This document shows, in pieces, positions 37,701 through 50,500 of a stretch of DNA of 64,000 bases; positions within the stretch are counted from its first letter, which is position 1, and the number at the start of each line of letters is the position of its first letter. A model generated the notes under the pieces. That model was not told where the DNA came from. It worked only from the letters and a program-made list of their open reading frames with translations, and made no database searches. The position numbers and the translations under genes were made by a program. The stretch is from Aldrovandia affinis (Eukaryota > Chordata > Actinopteri > Notacanthiformes > Halosauridae), in assembly GCA_029706075.1 (NCBI GenBank), contig JAINUG010000055.1, positions 5,451,839 to 5,515,838 on the forward strand, read 5' to 3'.

Positions 37701-40700
37701 ATTGGCCAGAGTGTCTTCACACCTGACTCCCAGGTAAAGGGAGGGTGGAAAAATAGCAGGGGGCCCAGAAGGACCGTGATTTTAGGAAACATAGTTTAGG
37801 CCCACTCAACCCCTTAGAGGGCAAGGTGAACGCCAATAAATACAAAGCCATTCTGAGTGATCACCTTCATCCCATGGTGAAGAATTTATATCCTGATGGG
37901 AGTGGTCTCTTTGAAGATGACATAAATAATTTGTACAAATCTATCTAAATCTATTTGTATAAATATCCATATAATAATGTTAAATGCATATTGCGCTTGA
38001 ATGTTTGCATTTCATACCTGTTTTGGTCTTTACCCCTGAGAGAGTGTTTGTGTAAATGTAGTGTACACAAACAGTGTACACTACAGTTTGCAGTGGCGTG
38101 GGCTGTTTGTCTCCAGTAGATAAATCAGGCAGAGGATTCAGGGGGTCAGTGAATCCTGGCACACGTTCCCATGCAGTGTATTGTCCAGGTTGTGTGTTGC
38201 CCGAGGAGTGTTTTGAGGTAACACCTGTTTGATGTCAGTTTCCTCTCTCCCTCTCTCTGCAGGTCGCCGCGAACACGCCCAGCATGTATTCTCAGGAACT
38301 CTTTCAGCTTTCGCAGTATCTGCAGGTATGGCACAACACCGCCCTCTCATGTCCATTCTGTGTCATAGCGGCCATCCTCTCCTGTGTTTGGATGACATCA
38401 CGGTCTCTCACTTTGCTGCTCTCTAATAGGACTGTGCATTAAAATGCACAGTGCTCATTGAGAAGCTGCCCTCTAAGGTGCCCTCTAAGATGTTTACATA
38501 CACTACCGGTCAAAAGTTTTAGAACACCCCCATTTTCCAGTTTTTACTGAAATGTAAGCAGTTTAAGTCCAGTGAATAACCTGAAATGGTACAAAGGTAA
38601 GCGGTAAACTGCCAGAGGTAAAAATAAATAAATACATTTTTAAAAGGTTTAGGTTCCCAAAAACCGAAAAATAATGTCAATTTCAGAGTTATAAAAAAGG
38701 CAGTTTTCAGGGAACAAGTAATGGGTTAACAGTCACTCTGTGCAAGTCGCCGACTCTGGATCCAGCAAAAGAGCCCCAGAACATCACGCTTCCTCCTGCA
38801 TGTTTGACAGTTGGTGTCACACACTGAGGAACCATCCTTTCACCTACTCGAAGGCATACAAAAACCTTTCAAGATATCACATTTTTATTAATCGGTCCAT
38901 AAGACCTTCTTCCAGTCTTCAGTAGTCCACGGCCCAGGCAAGCCTCTTTTTCTTATTTTGCCATCTTAGCAATGGCTTTCTTACTGCCGCTCGACCTGTC
39001 AAACCTGCAGCTCGAAGTCTTCTCTTCACAGTTGAAACTGAGACTTCCTTACTTCGACCAGTGTTAAGCTATGCTTATCACGCAAGCTGTTGACTCTCAG
39101 AAACCTTTTTTGTTGTGGCTTTGGGTCTGCCTTCCTTTCAGAGTTTCCTCCAGTTTCCAAGTGCCTTTTGATGGTATAGGATACTACTCACTGCCAAAAA
39201 ATGTACATTATGTTTCAGTTTTTGGTAACCTAAACTTTTTTTTTTTTCTTCTTTTTTTCTTTTTCTTTTTAAACCTCTGGCAGGTTACCGCTTACCTTTG
39301 TACCATTTCTTTTTTTTTAAATTTTTAAATTTTGTTTTCTGATTTTATCCCATTTTCTCCCAATTTGGTAGCCAATTAGACCCGCTATTTTTACGTCAAT
39401 CCCCCCTTAGTAATGTGAGTTCGCTGCCGTAGTCCTGCGACCGGTAGTGACGAAGGCGAAGTGACGCCTCTTCCGAGGCGTCACTCGCCAAAGCGTCGAC
39501 CGAACCCCGGTACTTACAGGGCCACTCTACGCAGCGAACGTCACGTCGGCTTCCCTCCCCCTCCCTGGGGCGGACAGCCAATCGCCGCCCCCTGGTGGCA
39601 CTCCCGGCCAAAGCCGACACTTGGCGAGACGGGGAATTGAACCCCGGTCTCCGTGGCCAGCGTCGGACGTTGTAACCACTGGACCACGCGGGAGGCCACC
39701 TTTGTACCATTTCTTTATCAATTTGTTTTACAATATGGTCTGATCTTCATCTAAATTACAATAGGTTGTAGGTTAAAGCTACTTTAACTTCTATAAAACA
39801 CTCAAACATCACAAGAAGCATCTGCTGATGTGAACCATGCCTCACACAAAAGAGATCTCAGAAGACCTACGATCAAGTATTGTTGATTTGCATAAAGCTG
39901 TAAAGGATTACAAAGTAATCTCAAAGAGTTTAGATATTCATCAGTCCACAGTTAGACAAATTGTCTGTAAATGGAGATGATTTAGTACTGTGGCTACTCT
40001 TCCTAGAAGTGGGCGCCCAGCCAAGATGACTCCAAAGGCGCAACGCAGAATGCTCAATGAGGTAAAAAAGAACCCTAGAGTAACAGGTAAAGGCTTGAAG
40101 GAATCATTGGAACTGGTTAACATCTCTGTTCATGAGTCCACCATATGCAAAACATTGAACAGGCATGGTGTCCATGGCAGGACACCACGGAGGAAGCCGC
40201 TGCTCTCCAAAAAAAACATCGCTGCGTGCCTGAAGTTTGCCAAAGAGCACCTTGACACTCCACAACGCTACTGGGAAAATGTTTTGTGGGCTGATGAAAC
40301 TAAGGTTGAATTGTTTGGGAAGAACACGCAGCACTACATATGGCGTAAAAAGGGCACCGCATACCAACATGAAAACATCATCCCAACGGTGAAGTACAGT
40401 GGAGGGAGCATCATGATTTGGGGCTGCTTTGCTCCCTTGGGGCCTGGACAGCTTGCCATCATCGAGGGGAAAATGAATTCCTACGTTTATCAAGGTATCC
40501 TACAGGATAATGTCAGGGTGGCTGTCCGCCAGCTGAAGCTCAGTAGAAGTTGGGTGATGCAGCAGGACAATGACCCTAAACATCGAAGGAAATCTACTAC
40601 AGAATGGCTTCAATAAAAGAAAATCTGCCTTTTGGAGTGGCCCAGTCAGAGCCCAGACCTTAACCCGATAGAGATGCTGTGGAATGACCTCAAGAGAGCC

Positions 40701-41485
40701 GTTCACACCAGACATCCTAAGAATATGGCTGAGCTGAAGCAGTTCTGTAAGAAAGAATGGCCCAAAATTCCTCCTGAACGTTGTGCAGATCTGATCCGCA
40801 GCTACCAGAGGCGCTTGTTTGAGGTTATTGCTGCCAAAGGAGGTTCGACCAGTCATTAAATCCAAGGGTTCACTTACTTTTTCCACCAACACTGTGAATG
40901 TTTAATGGGTGTGTTCAATAAAGACATAAGAACATAAGAATGCTTAATGATGAGAACAGGCCGTTCGGCCCATCTAGGCTCATGTCCTAATCTAAAGAGC
41001 ATCTAGTACTACATCTAGCCTGGACTTGAATAGCCCAAGCGTTTCTGCCTCTACTACCCGACCTGGCAAGCTGTTCTAGGCATTGACAACTCTCTGTGTA
41101 AAGAAAAACTTCCTGTGCGGAATTTGCCTTTAACTAATTTCCTCCTGTGGCCTCTTGTTCTGCTGACCTGACATGAAAGATTATAATTGTTTGTGTGTTA
41201 TTATCTTAAGCACAAGTACTTGTGACTTAGATGAAGATCAGATCACATTTTATGACCAATTAATGGCGAAAACCAGGTAGTCACACAAAGGGTTCACATA
41301 CTTTTTCTTGCCACTGTATGTAGATGTTATCATTCTAGAGTCATGTTTGTGTCTAAAATGATTGGGCCGTAATTATTTAACCTCCTGCAGTTTGTTGTTC
41401 ATTGGCTTTCAGGCTCAGCTGTGAGTGGTTCACATGCAAACGGACATTCTGCGTGCGTGCGTCTGTCTGCGTGCGGGTCTGCATC

Positions 41486-41581
<96 letters not shown>

Positions 41582-44500
41582 TATCTGTACGTCTGCCTGC
41601 ATGTCTGTACGTACGTATGTACGTACGTACGTATGTGCTAGGCTGGGCTGACCCTGTGCTTGGCTCTCTCAGGAGGCCCTACACCGGGAGCAGATGCTGG
41701 AGCAGAAGCTGGCCACACTGCAGCGGCTGCTGGCCAACACACAGGAGGCCTCTGAGAGCAGCTGGCAGGTACCTATGAACCACCGCCTACACCCCCCGCT
41801 CACCACCACCTCCTCGCTGTCCCTCTAACCCCCACCCCATTCTCCCCTCTCCCTTCCATTAACCCTCTCACCCCTACACCACTCCCCCTTCTCAACCTCC
41901 TCTTACCGCTCTCTCATCCCTATTAACCACCAGCCTCCCACACCCCCTTCTTCCCTCTCCCTCCTCTCACCCCCCCGCCCCACCCCTCTCTCTTAGGGCA
42001 GGGCCAGTCCTCATGGCCCAGGGGACACTGCAGTTTCTGTGCAGTATTTGGGATGTGATAATGCTCCTCTTTGCGCACTGCTGGGTTCAGAGTGTTTACG
42101 CCGTTCCATCTCCTGCAGGCTTTGATAGACGAAGACAGGCTACTCTCGAGATTGGAAGTGATGGGAAACCAGTTGCAAGCATATTCAAAAGTAAGCTTTG
42201 TTTGACAATACCGACATGCGTGCGTACATACATATACACATACATGCATATTAAATATGTTTTGTTGCAGTGCCTTTTCGAAACGTACATTATTCAGTTG
42301 CTCTCCTGTCTTTTGCAGAACCAAACCGAAGATGGCATTCGCAAGGAGCTGGTAGCCTTACAGGAGGACAAACACAACTATGAGACTACAGCCAAAGAAT
42401 CCCTGAGGCGGGTCCTTCAGGAGAAGATTGAGGTGGTCAGGAAGCTGTCCGAGGTGGAGGTGAGCCCCGAAAACGTGCACCACGGCTCCCCTTCAGGCCC
42501 GCTGCTGTGAACGTCTTAGATCTGGGGTTAAGGGGAGACTTTCAGGGCAAAACCCACTCATTTCAGTTCAAATGATACTGCAAAGCGAGAAGTTAGGCGT
42601 GATCCATCTTGAGTAACTGATATTCAAAAATGCGGTGCCCCTTGGGTGGATTCGAGGATTTGCAACCTGGAACCATGCATCTATGAGCGGATGCCATTGT
42701 TTGCTTGATACTGATAATACTGTATATGCTAATATTGTATTGCTAGCTACTATACAATTGCGAGGAGTTTGAAGTCAGAAGACGGCTTTTCGCTTGGTGT
42801 CAGAGAGGTACAATTGTGCTCATCACCAGGTTTTGTTGGTCATTGTTACTATCCCACTCTTGAGGCCAGTTACTTGGCTTCTTGGCCTTCAGGGCAGGGT
42901 GATGATTATGCAACGAAACTAGGCCCCATACCCAAAATCTCCCAATGCCCTGCTTCAGTCTTGAGAATGTCCTCAAATCCTTTCATTTTGCCCCAAAATA
43001 CACTTTTTTGTGGATTTTTGGATTCAAATTGGGCGCACAACTACTATGCATATTATAGCAACAGTTTTCAACAAAAAAAAAATGGTTTTATGCAAATGGT
43101 GCTCTTTAAATACCTTAAATATTTTAAGCCTTTAAGGACCAGTAACATTTCTGCTGATGACTGACAAATTTAAAATAAATTCACTATTTTCACTAAGATT
43201 CACAAACAAAATATTCTGCCGTCGTACATGTGTGTTTTAGTAACCTGTTTCGTTGGAAATTGTCAGGGACCTGCTGGGAGTGTTTTAAAATTGTATCTAA
43301 AGGCTTAAAGTAACAAAAGTATTTCAAATACGTATTTGACCCAGGTCTAACTTGCTGATTTTATTGTCCCCTGAGGAAACTTTTTGTTGCGGCAAAATTG
43401 TTCAAAGACTAAACAAAAAACTGAAATTTGAGACAAACACTGCAAGACCCAACTTCTTCCAACACTCTGCCAGCATTACAATCTGCGCTTCATACATACA
43501 TACAGACCGATCGATTCTTCGGAAGGATGCAGGCTACCCTGCTGGTTCTGTTGAAGTGGTGTAGTGCTAGCAGGGCCTCAGGCTAGCCTACATCTGTATC
43601 GGTCTGTGCATGGGTCGGTCGGTCTTGTGTGTGTGATGTGAAACGTGTGTGGTGGACGGACGCTGGTTTGAAAAGCCGTCTCTCGTCCCGTGTGTGTGTG
43701 TCAGAGGAGCCTCAGTAACACGGAGGATGAGTGCACGCACCTGAGAGAGATGAACGAGAACACGCGGGAGGAGCTGCGGGAGCTCGCCAACAAGTACAAC
43801 GTAGCGGTCAACGAGATCAAGGACCTGACGGAGAAGATCAAGGTGTGTGTGTTGAGGCTGTGTGTTTGTACTGAACCTGTGTGTGTTTGTGTGAGTGTTT
43901 GTTGAGGCTGTGTGTTTGTACTGAAACAGTGTTCGTTTGTGTGAGTGTTTGTTGAGGCTGTGTGTTTGTACTGTAACAGCGTGCGTTTGTGTGAGTGTGT
44001 TGAGGCTGTGTGTTTGTACTGTAACAGCGTGCGTTTGTGTGAGTGTGTTGAGGCTGTGTGTTTGTACTGAAACCGTGTGCGTGTGCGTTTGTGTGCGTGT
44101 GTTGAGGTTGTGTTTGTACTGAAACTGTGTGTATATCTACCTGTGCTGAAAGCTGGCGGAGGAGCGGCAGGAGGAGCTCTCTCAGAAGGGGCAGAGTGAG
44201 AAGAAGGAGCTCCAGCTGCGTATCGATGAGATGGAGGAGAAGGAGCAGGCACTCCAGGCCCGTATCGAGGCCCTGCAGGCCGACAACGACTTCACCAACG
44301 AGCGGCTCACCGCTCTGCAAGGTACGACACGCTCACTCAACCGCCCGCCCACCCTCCGGCCTCACTACCACGTCACGGCTCACTGCCGATAAGTAGGAGT
44401 CCTAACCCAGAGGCCTTCCTTCAGGGCCACAGGTAAAAGTGCACATGCGTTTCAGCTGAACGTCCTCCTCAATCCACACAAGGGAGTTCACGGTCCCTTT

Positions 44501-47500
44501 CTTCAGAGTACTGCCGAACCGCAGTCGGTAACGAGCGGCGACGACGCAGAGACCACAGAGCTCCGTGAGCCTGCGAGGACACGAACACTCTGACAGATGT
44601 TGATGCGGATGATTTAGATCGAGTTGCATGGCACCTAAGACTGTGACTGCAGATGCTCTTTAGTCACCCCCCTGGTTGTCCTTTACAGTCCGTTTAGAGC
44701 AACTTCAGGAGAAAAACGTACAGGAAAACAACAGTTTAGGTGAGTCCTCCCAGCCAAGTGCGTCTGCTTCTAACCTCTCTGCTCTTCTTTCTCCACTCAT
44801 TTTTGGCATGAGCGCTCTTTTGTGTTGCGTGTTTTCCCTTGTGTTGTGTGTCTCGCTCCGTCTTGCTTCTGCACTGGTCTGTTTGCTAAGAAAGGGCAGC
44901 GTAGGAGGGCCTCCCGTGTGGTCTAGTGGTTTCAACGTCGGCTCTGGCCGGGAGTGCCACCGGGGCGGCAATTGGCTGTCCGCCCCAGGGAGTGGGGAGG
45001 GAAGCCCACACTGTTCGCTGTGCACAGGAGTGGTTCTGGGGTGCCGGAGTTAGTCGACAGCATGACGAGTGCCGCCTCGGAGGAGAAGATGCTTCGCCTT
45101 TGTCACTGCTGGTCACAGGGCTACGGCAGCGAACCAAGAGGGAGCGGATTGACCCAAGAATAGCGGGAGTAATTGGCTACCAAATTTACATTTTTTTTTT
45201 TTAAGAAAGGGCGTTTGGCATCGCGTTTGGGTTCGAGCGGAGAAGGGGCGGGGTGGTCCGTGGCAGTGGACGTGTTCCCGTGCCATCCGAAAGTTTCGTT
45301 TCCTGACCGTAGTCGTTTTCCCCCTCGGTTGAAGGGAATTTGACGCAAGGAGGCGCGGTGGCTCAGATGCTCGGGGTGGTTCAGATGCCTCTGTGCAGAT
45401 GAGGCGTGTTTAATGAGACAGGATTGTTACGTTTTCGGTCGTATAGGGCGTTTCCGCGCCGATAAGGTCACGATCCTTCTGCTGGGATCACATCATTTTT
45501 TACATTGACATTTTAAGCATTTGGCAGACGCTCTTATCCAGAGCGACTTACAAGATGTGCATTAATACATGGTAGTTTGCGCACAAGATCAGTGCAGTAA
45601 TACAGCGATAGACATCGTTGTAGGCAGCTCAGAGAAAGAGCTCTCTTCGATATTTGTGGATCGTGGCAGAAGGATCGTGACCTTATCGGCGCGGAAACAC
45701 CCTGCCCTGCCAAACACAACTTTCCTCTAGTGCAGTCCATTCTCATTTTTGCCTGACACCCGGATGCAACACGTTGTCGCTCTCTGATGCTCAGGGGTTC
45801 GCATGGCTTTCAGGCTCTTTGCGATTATGAGACCCGGGGAACTGGGGCTCTGGGTGAGGATCAGTGGTGACTCTGGAGCCTTCGTGGCAGGCCCTAGAGT
45901 TCATTGTGAAGGTAGAACTGTGACTCCTGACCCCTTGGCCCGTGGCCTCTCGTCTCTGGCCTCTTGGCCCTTGGCCCCCGGCTCTTGGCCCTGGGTAAGG
46001 ACAGGTAGTGACTCAGTCTTAGTGTTAGGACCCAGTACAGTGTTCAGTGTGAAGGCTTCAGGGAACAATGCAGTGTCCCTTTACCAGTGGGTGTGAACGC
46101 AGTACAGGAGGTATGTGACACAGCAGCAAGCGTTGTGCACCATGACCACATTGAAGTGGTACCATAGTCTTTTTTTTTTTTTTTTTTCGGTTGTGGTCTG
46201 ATCGTATTTATTTAAAGATATATATATATTTTTAAATTCAAATTGTGTCCGAGTGGACTTGAAAGCATGCTCATCCGTAACGGTGGCGGCCAATAAGCTT
46301 GACTTCCCCCAAAATATTGAAGCTCGTTCTTCTCTCATGTCACCTGGTCTCAGGTCTCTTGTAAAACGGAAGAAGAACTACGGGTTTACCCTTAAAGGAA
46401 ACGGGAAGCCCCTTTCACTCGCAGCACGGGGGGAAGGCCGACTACAACAGGCGCGCGCGTCTCGTTAAAAGAGCGGCGTTGCCCGTGTTTCGTGGCCTGC
46501 GGTCAGGCCTGTTTGCGGTCCGTTGTCCTGACATCCGGTAGCGCACGGAGCATTTAAACCCTGGAGCGCCAGAGTGCTCTTTCCGTTGACAGAAGCACCA
46601 CATCCCTCCGCCCGCCACGGCAGTCTGGGCTGTGCACTGAAACGCGCTGATGTGTAGCGTTCCATGGCTTCCCCTTGCAGGCAGCAGTGGCCTGACACTC
46701 CACTCTGTGACATCATCTCAGGGAGACGGCCTGCGTCTGTGACAGCTGGAAGAGCGCCATAACCGACGCCGGCCTAAATATAGCTGCTGTCGCTAGGATG
46801 TTACCATGCGCAAGAGACTCACACACGCGCGCACACTCTTGGAATGACATACTGTGTACTGTACAATGGCAGATGAAGGAACTGGGAGGACGAGGGAGAT
46901 GGTTTCACTTCACTTTCACGTAGCACTTGGGGTTGCGGTTTGGCGTCCTTGGTGTACAGTCAGCCAGCTTGCTGTCAGTACACTGAACGCACTCTTGTTG
47001 AGGTGAGCTGTCGGCCTCTGTCTGTAGCCCTGACAGGCAGAAGGTGGTTGGATGGCTTTTCCCCTCAGCCGCGTCGGGTTACGGTCACTCGGTCACATCG
47101 CCATACTCTTAGGGCACAGGAGCCAGGTAGAGAGGTGTCACCTGTCTGTCTTTGTCCACCCGTTTAGCGACACGCAATACAAGTCTGGCTTTCCGTGTCA
47201 CAATGTTCTCCCGCGCGCAGGATTTGCCCCTCTTTAATTGGGTGCTGGGGAGGATGCGAACGCTAATATGAACATTTAATGGAAGGTTTTTCTTTCTTTT
47301 GCTGGAACACTTTGGTTTAAAGAGTGCAGGGGACTGCAGTTCATACAGTGCCGGCATGAGCACTCTGCATTCTTTCCACTGTCTTCTCCAGCCGTTCTGA
47401 TTCAAGGTTAATTAAAGGGGGGGTTAACGTGCGTAACGGAGGCATTTGTTGGTAGACCTCCAATTACATGACATCACCGGCATTTAGCTGACACTCTTAT

Positions 47501-50500
47501 CCAGAGCGACTTACACAGTTTCTATTTATTACACACAATCCATTTATACGGCTGTATATATACAGCAGCTGTTTACGGAAACAATTCAGGTTCAGCACCT
47601 TTGCTCAAGGGTACAATGGCAAAGCCTCACCTGGGAATTGAACCTGCAGCGTTTGCGTTACAAGCCCAGTCCCCACTGTAGTTATACTACACTGACGATA
47701 TTTTGGATATGCAGTACACTGGATGTGAAATGATGCGTGTCTGTGAAGAGCTCCGGCACAAGATTTTCACGAGGTGACATAGTCTGACAGAGTTTTTAGG
47801 CATTTTTAGCAGACGCTCTTATCCAGAGCGACTTACACAGTTTACATTCCTTTACATACAATCCATTTATACAGCTGGTACCTTGCTCAAGGGTACAACG
47901 GCACTGCTCCACCTGAGAATGGAACCTGCAACCTTTGCATTACAAGCCCAGTTCCTTAACCATTATGCTGACACTGCCGCCCTCTCTTAACCATTATGCT
48001 AACACTGGAGTCTCTGCCTGGTGGGCACGCGACTGAATCACGTATCCCATGCTGTAAGTGGCCGTTTTAGAGCGTGCATTTGTTTGGTGCGTGCAGAACT
48101 CGCGGCTCCTTAGGAGCGAGGTTCGTGTCCCGGCGTTCATGGGAGGGCTCCTGTTCTGTGGAATCGGTTAGTCTATAGAACTGCCCGCCTGTGCGAAAAC
48201 CCCCCAGAACCGTGATGGGTAAAAGCGTGTTGGTACTAGGTCTCCATGGGCTTTATTTCTAGAGATGGACAAAGGGCTAGAGTGCTACTGCAGTTCAAAA
48301 GCAGGTAGCAAAGTGTGATTATAAGGTGCTCATTGGTGGGGTTACTGATTAAATTCTCATAGTGTGATTCGTCAGTTTGTCAGCGTGCCCAACAGTGCAG
48401 CTCCCGGTTTCGAAGCATAGCGTGTCACCGATGAAGGCCTTTCGGTCGAAATGCGTAACTGTCCAACGTTTTCACCGTCCTTGTTGGTATGCCACCGCAA
48501 TAAAGGCATTAAATTTTTTTGATAAAGCAGAGTGCCCTGGGACTTTCAGTACGGGCTCCATTTATCGCACTGATAAAGGTTATTGTATGCCAAGCCATTG
48601 TGCATTGTGAAAAACGGGACAAAGGCCTCCGTTTGTGGGAGAAATGAAAAATGTGAGCCGTCTCTTTCCGAATGGTGCCACCGCAGACGGAACGGCAGCG
48701 CCCTAGATTTTCTCCACGACGGCGCTTTTTAAACCCAGGTCCCACTTAATTTGTACAGAACCTTGAGGTAAATGTGCAGCTCGCCTCCACCAGACTTGTG
48801 CCTAAAAGGGCTCCTGAGGAAAAAGCAGAAGGCAGATTCACGCTTCAGATATCTGCTCCTAAGTAGGCTACGAACAGATCAGAGGCGTTCCAATCGTTAC
48901 AGGGGTTCGACTGTGTTTATATACTCCATCTAGATGGTACACATGCTAAACTCAGATGTAGTTCTACATGTATATATACAGTGAGCACCATAATTCATTG
49001 GACAGTGGCACTTTTTTTGTTATTTTGGTTCTGTACTCTAGCACTTTGAGATTGAAAGGATACAATGGGGTTGAAGTGCAGACTGTCAGCTTTAATTTGA
49101 GGGTATTTTCATCCATATCGGATTAGAAATGACAGCACCTTTTGTACATGCCCCTAAGGTACTACAAGTATTTGTTGAATTGGCTTCAGAGATGTGTTTC
49201 GTTAGGCAGGTGTATTCATTTGTGTCATTAGTGAATGCAGAAGAGAGCTGTTGATGTCTAGTCTTGATTCTAGACTTTGCAATTGCCTTTTTGTTGTTGG
49301 GGTGTGACAACATGAGGAAGACAGCAGTGTCAATGCAAATTAAGCTGGCCGTCATAAGGCTCAGAAATGAAAATCAATCAATCAGGAACATTGCAAAAAC
49401 CCTCAACAAGTCAACAGTTTGGTTCATCATTAACAAGAAAAAAAACTGCTGGTGAACTAAATTATGTCAAAAGACCCGGTAGACAGAGGAAGACCACTGC
49501 AGTGGATGACCGGAGAATACTCTCTGGTGAAGAAAACCCCGCTGACAATGGCCCAACAGATCAAAAACACTCTCCTGGATGCAGGTGTAGATGTGTCAAA
49601 GTCTACCCTACGTAGAAGACTACACCAGCAGGACTACAGAGGGTACACTACAAGATGCAAACCACTGATAAGCCTGAAGAACAGAAAGGCAAGATTACAG
49701 TTTACTAAAAAGCAGCTAAAAGAGCGCCAAGAGTTCTAGAACAAAGTCTTGTGGACAGATGAGACAAAGATTAACATGTACCAGAGTGATGGAAAGAGGA
49801 AAGTGTGGAGAAAAAAAGGAAATGCCCATGATCCAAAGCATACCACCTCATCCGTGAAACATGGTGGAGGGGTGTTATGGCTTGGGCCTGTATGGCTGCC
49901 AGTTGAACGGGCTCCCTTGTCTTCATCGATGATGTGACTGCAGACAGAAGTAGAAGTAGAAGTAGAACAATGAATTCTGAAGTCTACAGAAATCCGATAT
50001 GGATGAAAATACCCTCAAATTAAAGCTGACAGTCTGGACTTCAACCTTGTTGTCATTGTATCCTTTCAATCTCAAAGTGCTAGAGTACAGAACCAAAATA
50101 ACAAAAATGTGTCACTGTCCAATGAATTATGGTGCTCATTGCGTGTATGTACACTGCTCAAAGAAATTAAGGGAACACTTAAATCACACATCGCGGATCT
50201 CGATGAAAGAAATATTAAAGTTGAAAATCTTTATTGATTACTTTGTGTACTTCGTCGAGAACAAAATGACGTAAGAACGGTTAATGGAAACCAAAATCAT
50301 TAACCCATTGAGGGCTGGATTCAAAATCACACCAAAAATGTAAGTGAAAAATTGAGATCACAGGCTGATCCAACTTGTGTGAATTTCATCACGACAACTC
50401 ATAATGTGGCTCAGTAGTGTGTATGGCCCCCACGTGACAACGTCTGGGCATGCTCCTGATGAGACGGCGGATGGTGTCCTGGGGTTGTCCTCCCAGACCT

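Larger units (their letters stand above)
39715..41319 (+). mobile_element. Tc1/mariner (family 3), 5' end truncated, LINE inside
   Basis: The right inverted end (ttcacatactttttcttgcc then actgta, ending 41319) and subterminal gacttagatgaagatcagat are intact. On the left only the inner part (ggtctgatcttcatctaa) remains. It contains an almost full transposase frame and is split by a LINE fragment at 40928-41169. Confidence 0.92.

Noticed and set aside
41402..41778. Long overlapping open frames with [14 protein letters not shown] repeats
   Set aside because: They are translations of the TCTG/TG microsatellite and read open in every frame; exon E is real but in its own frame.
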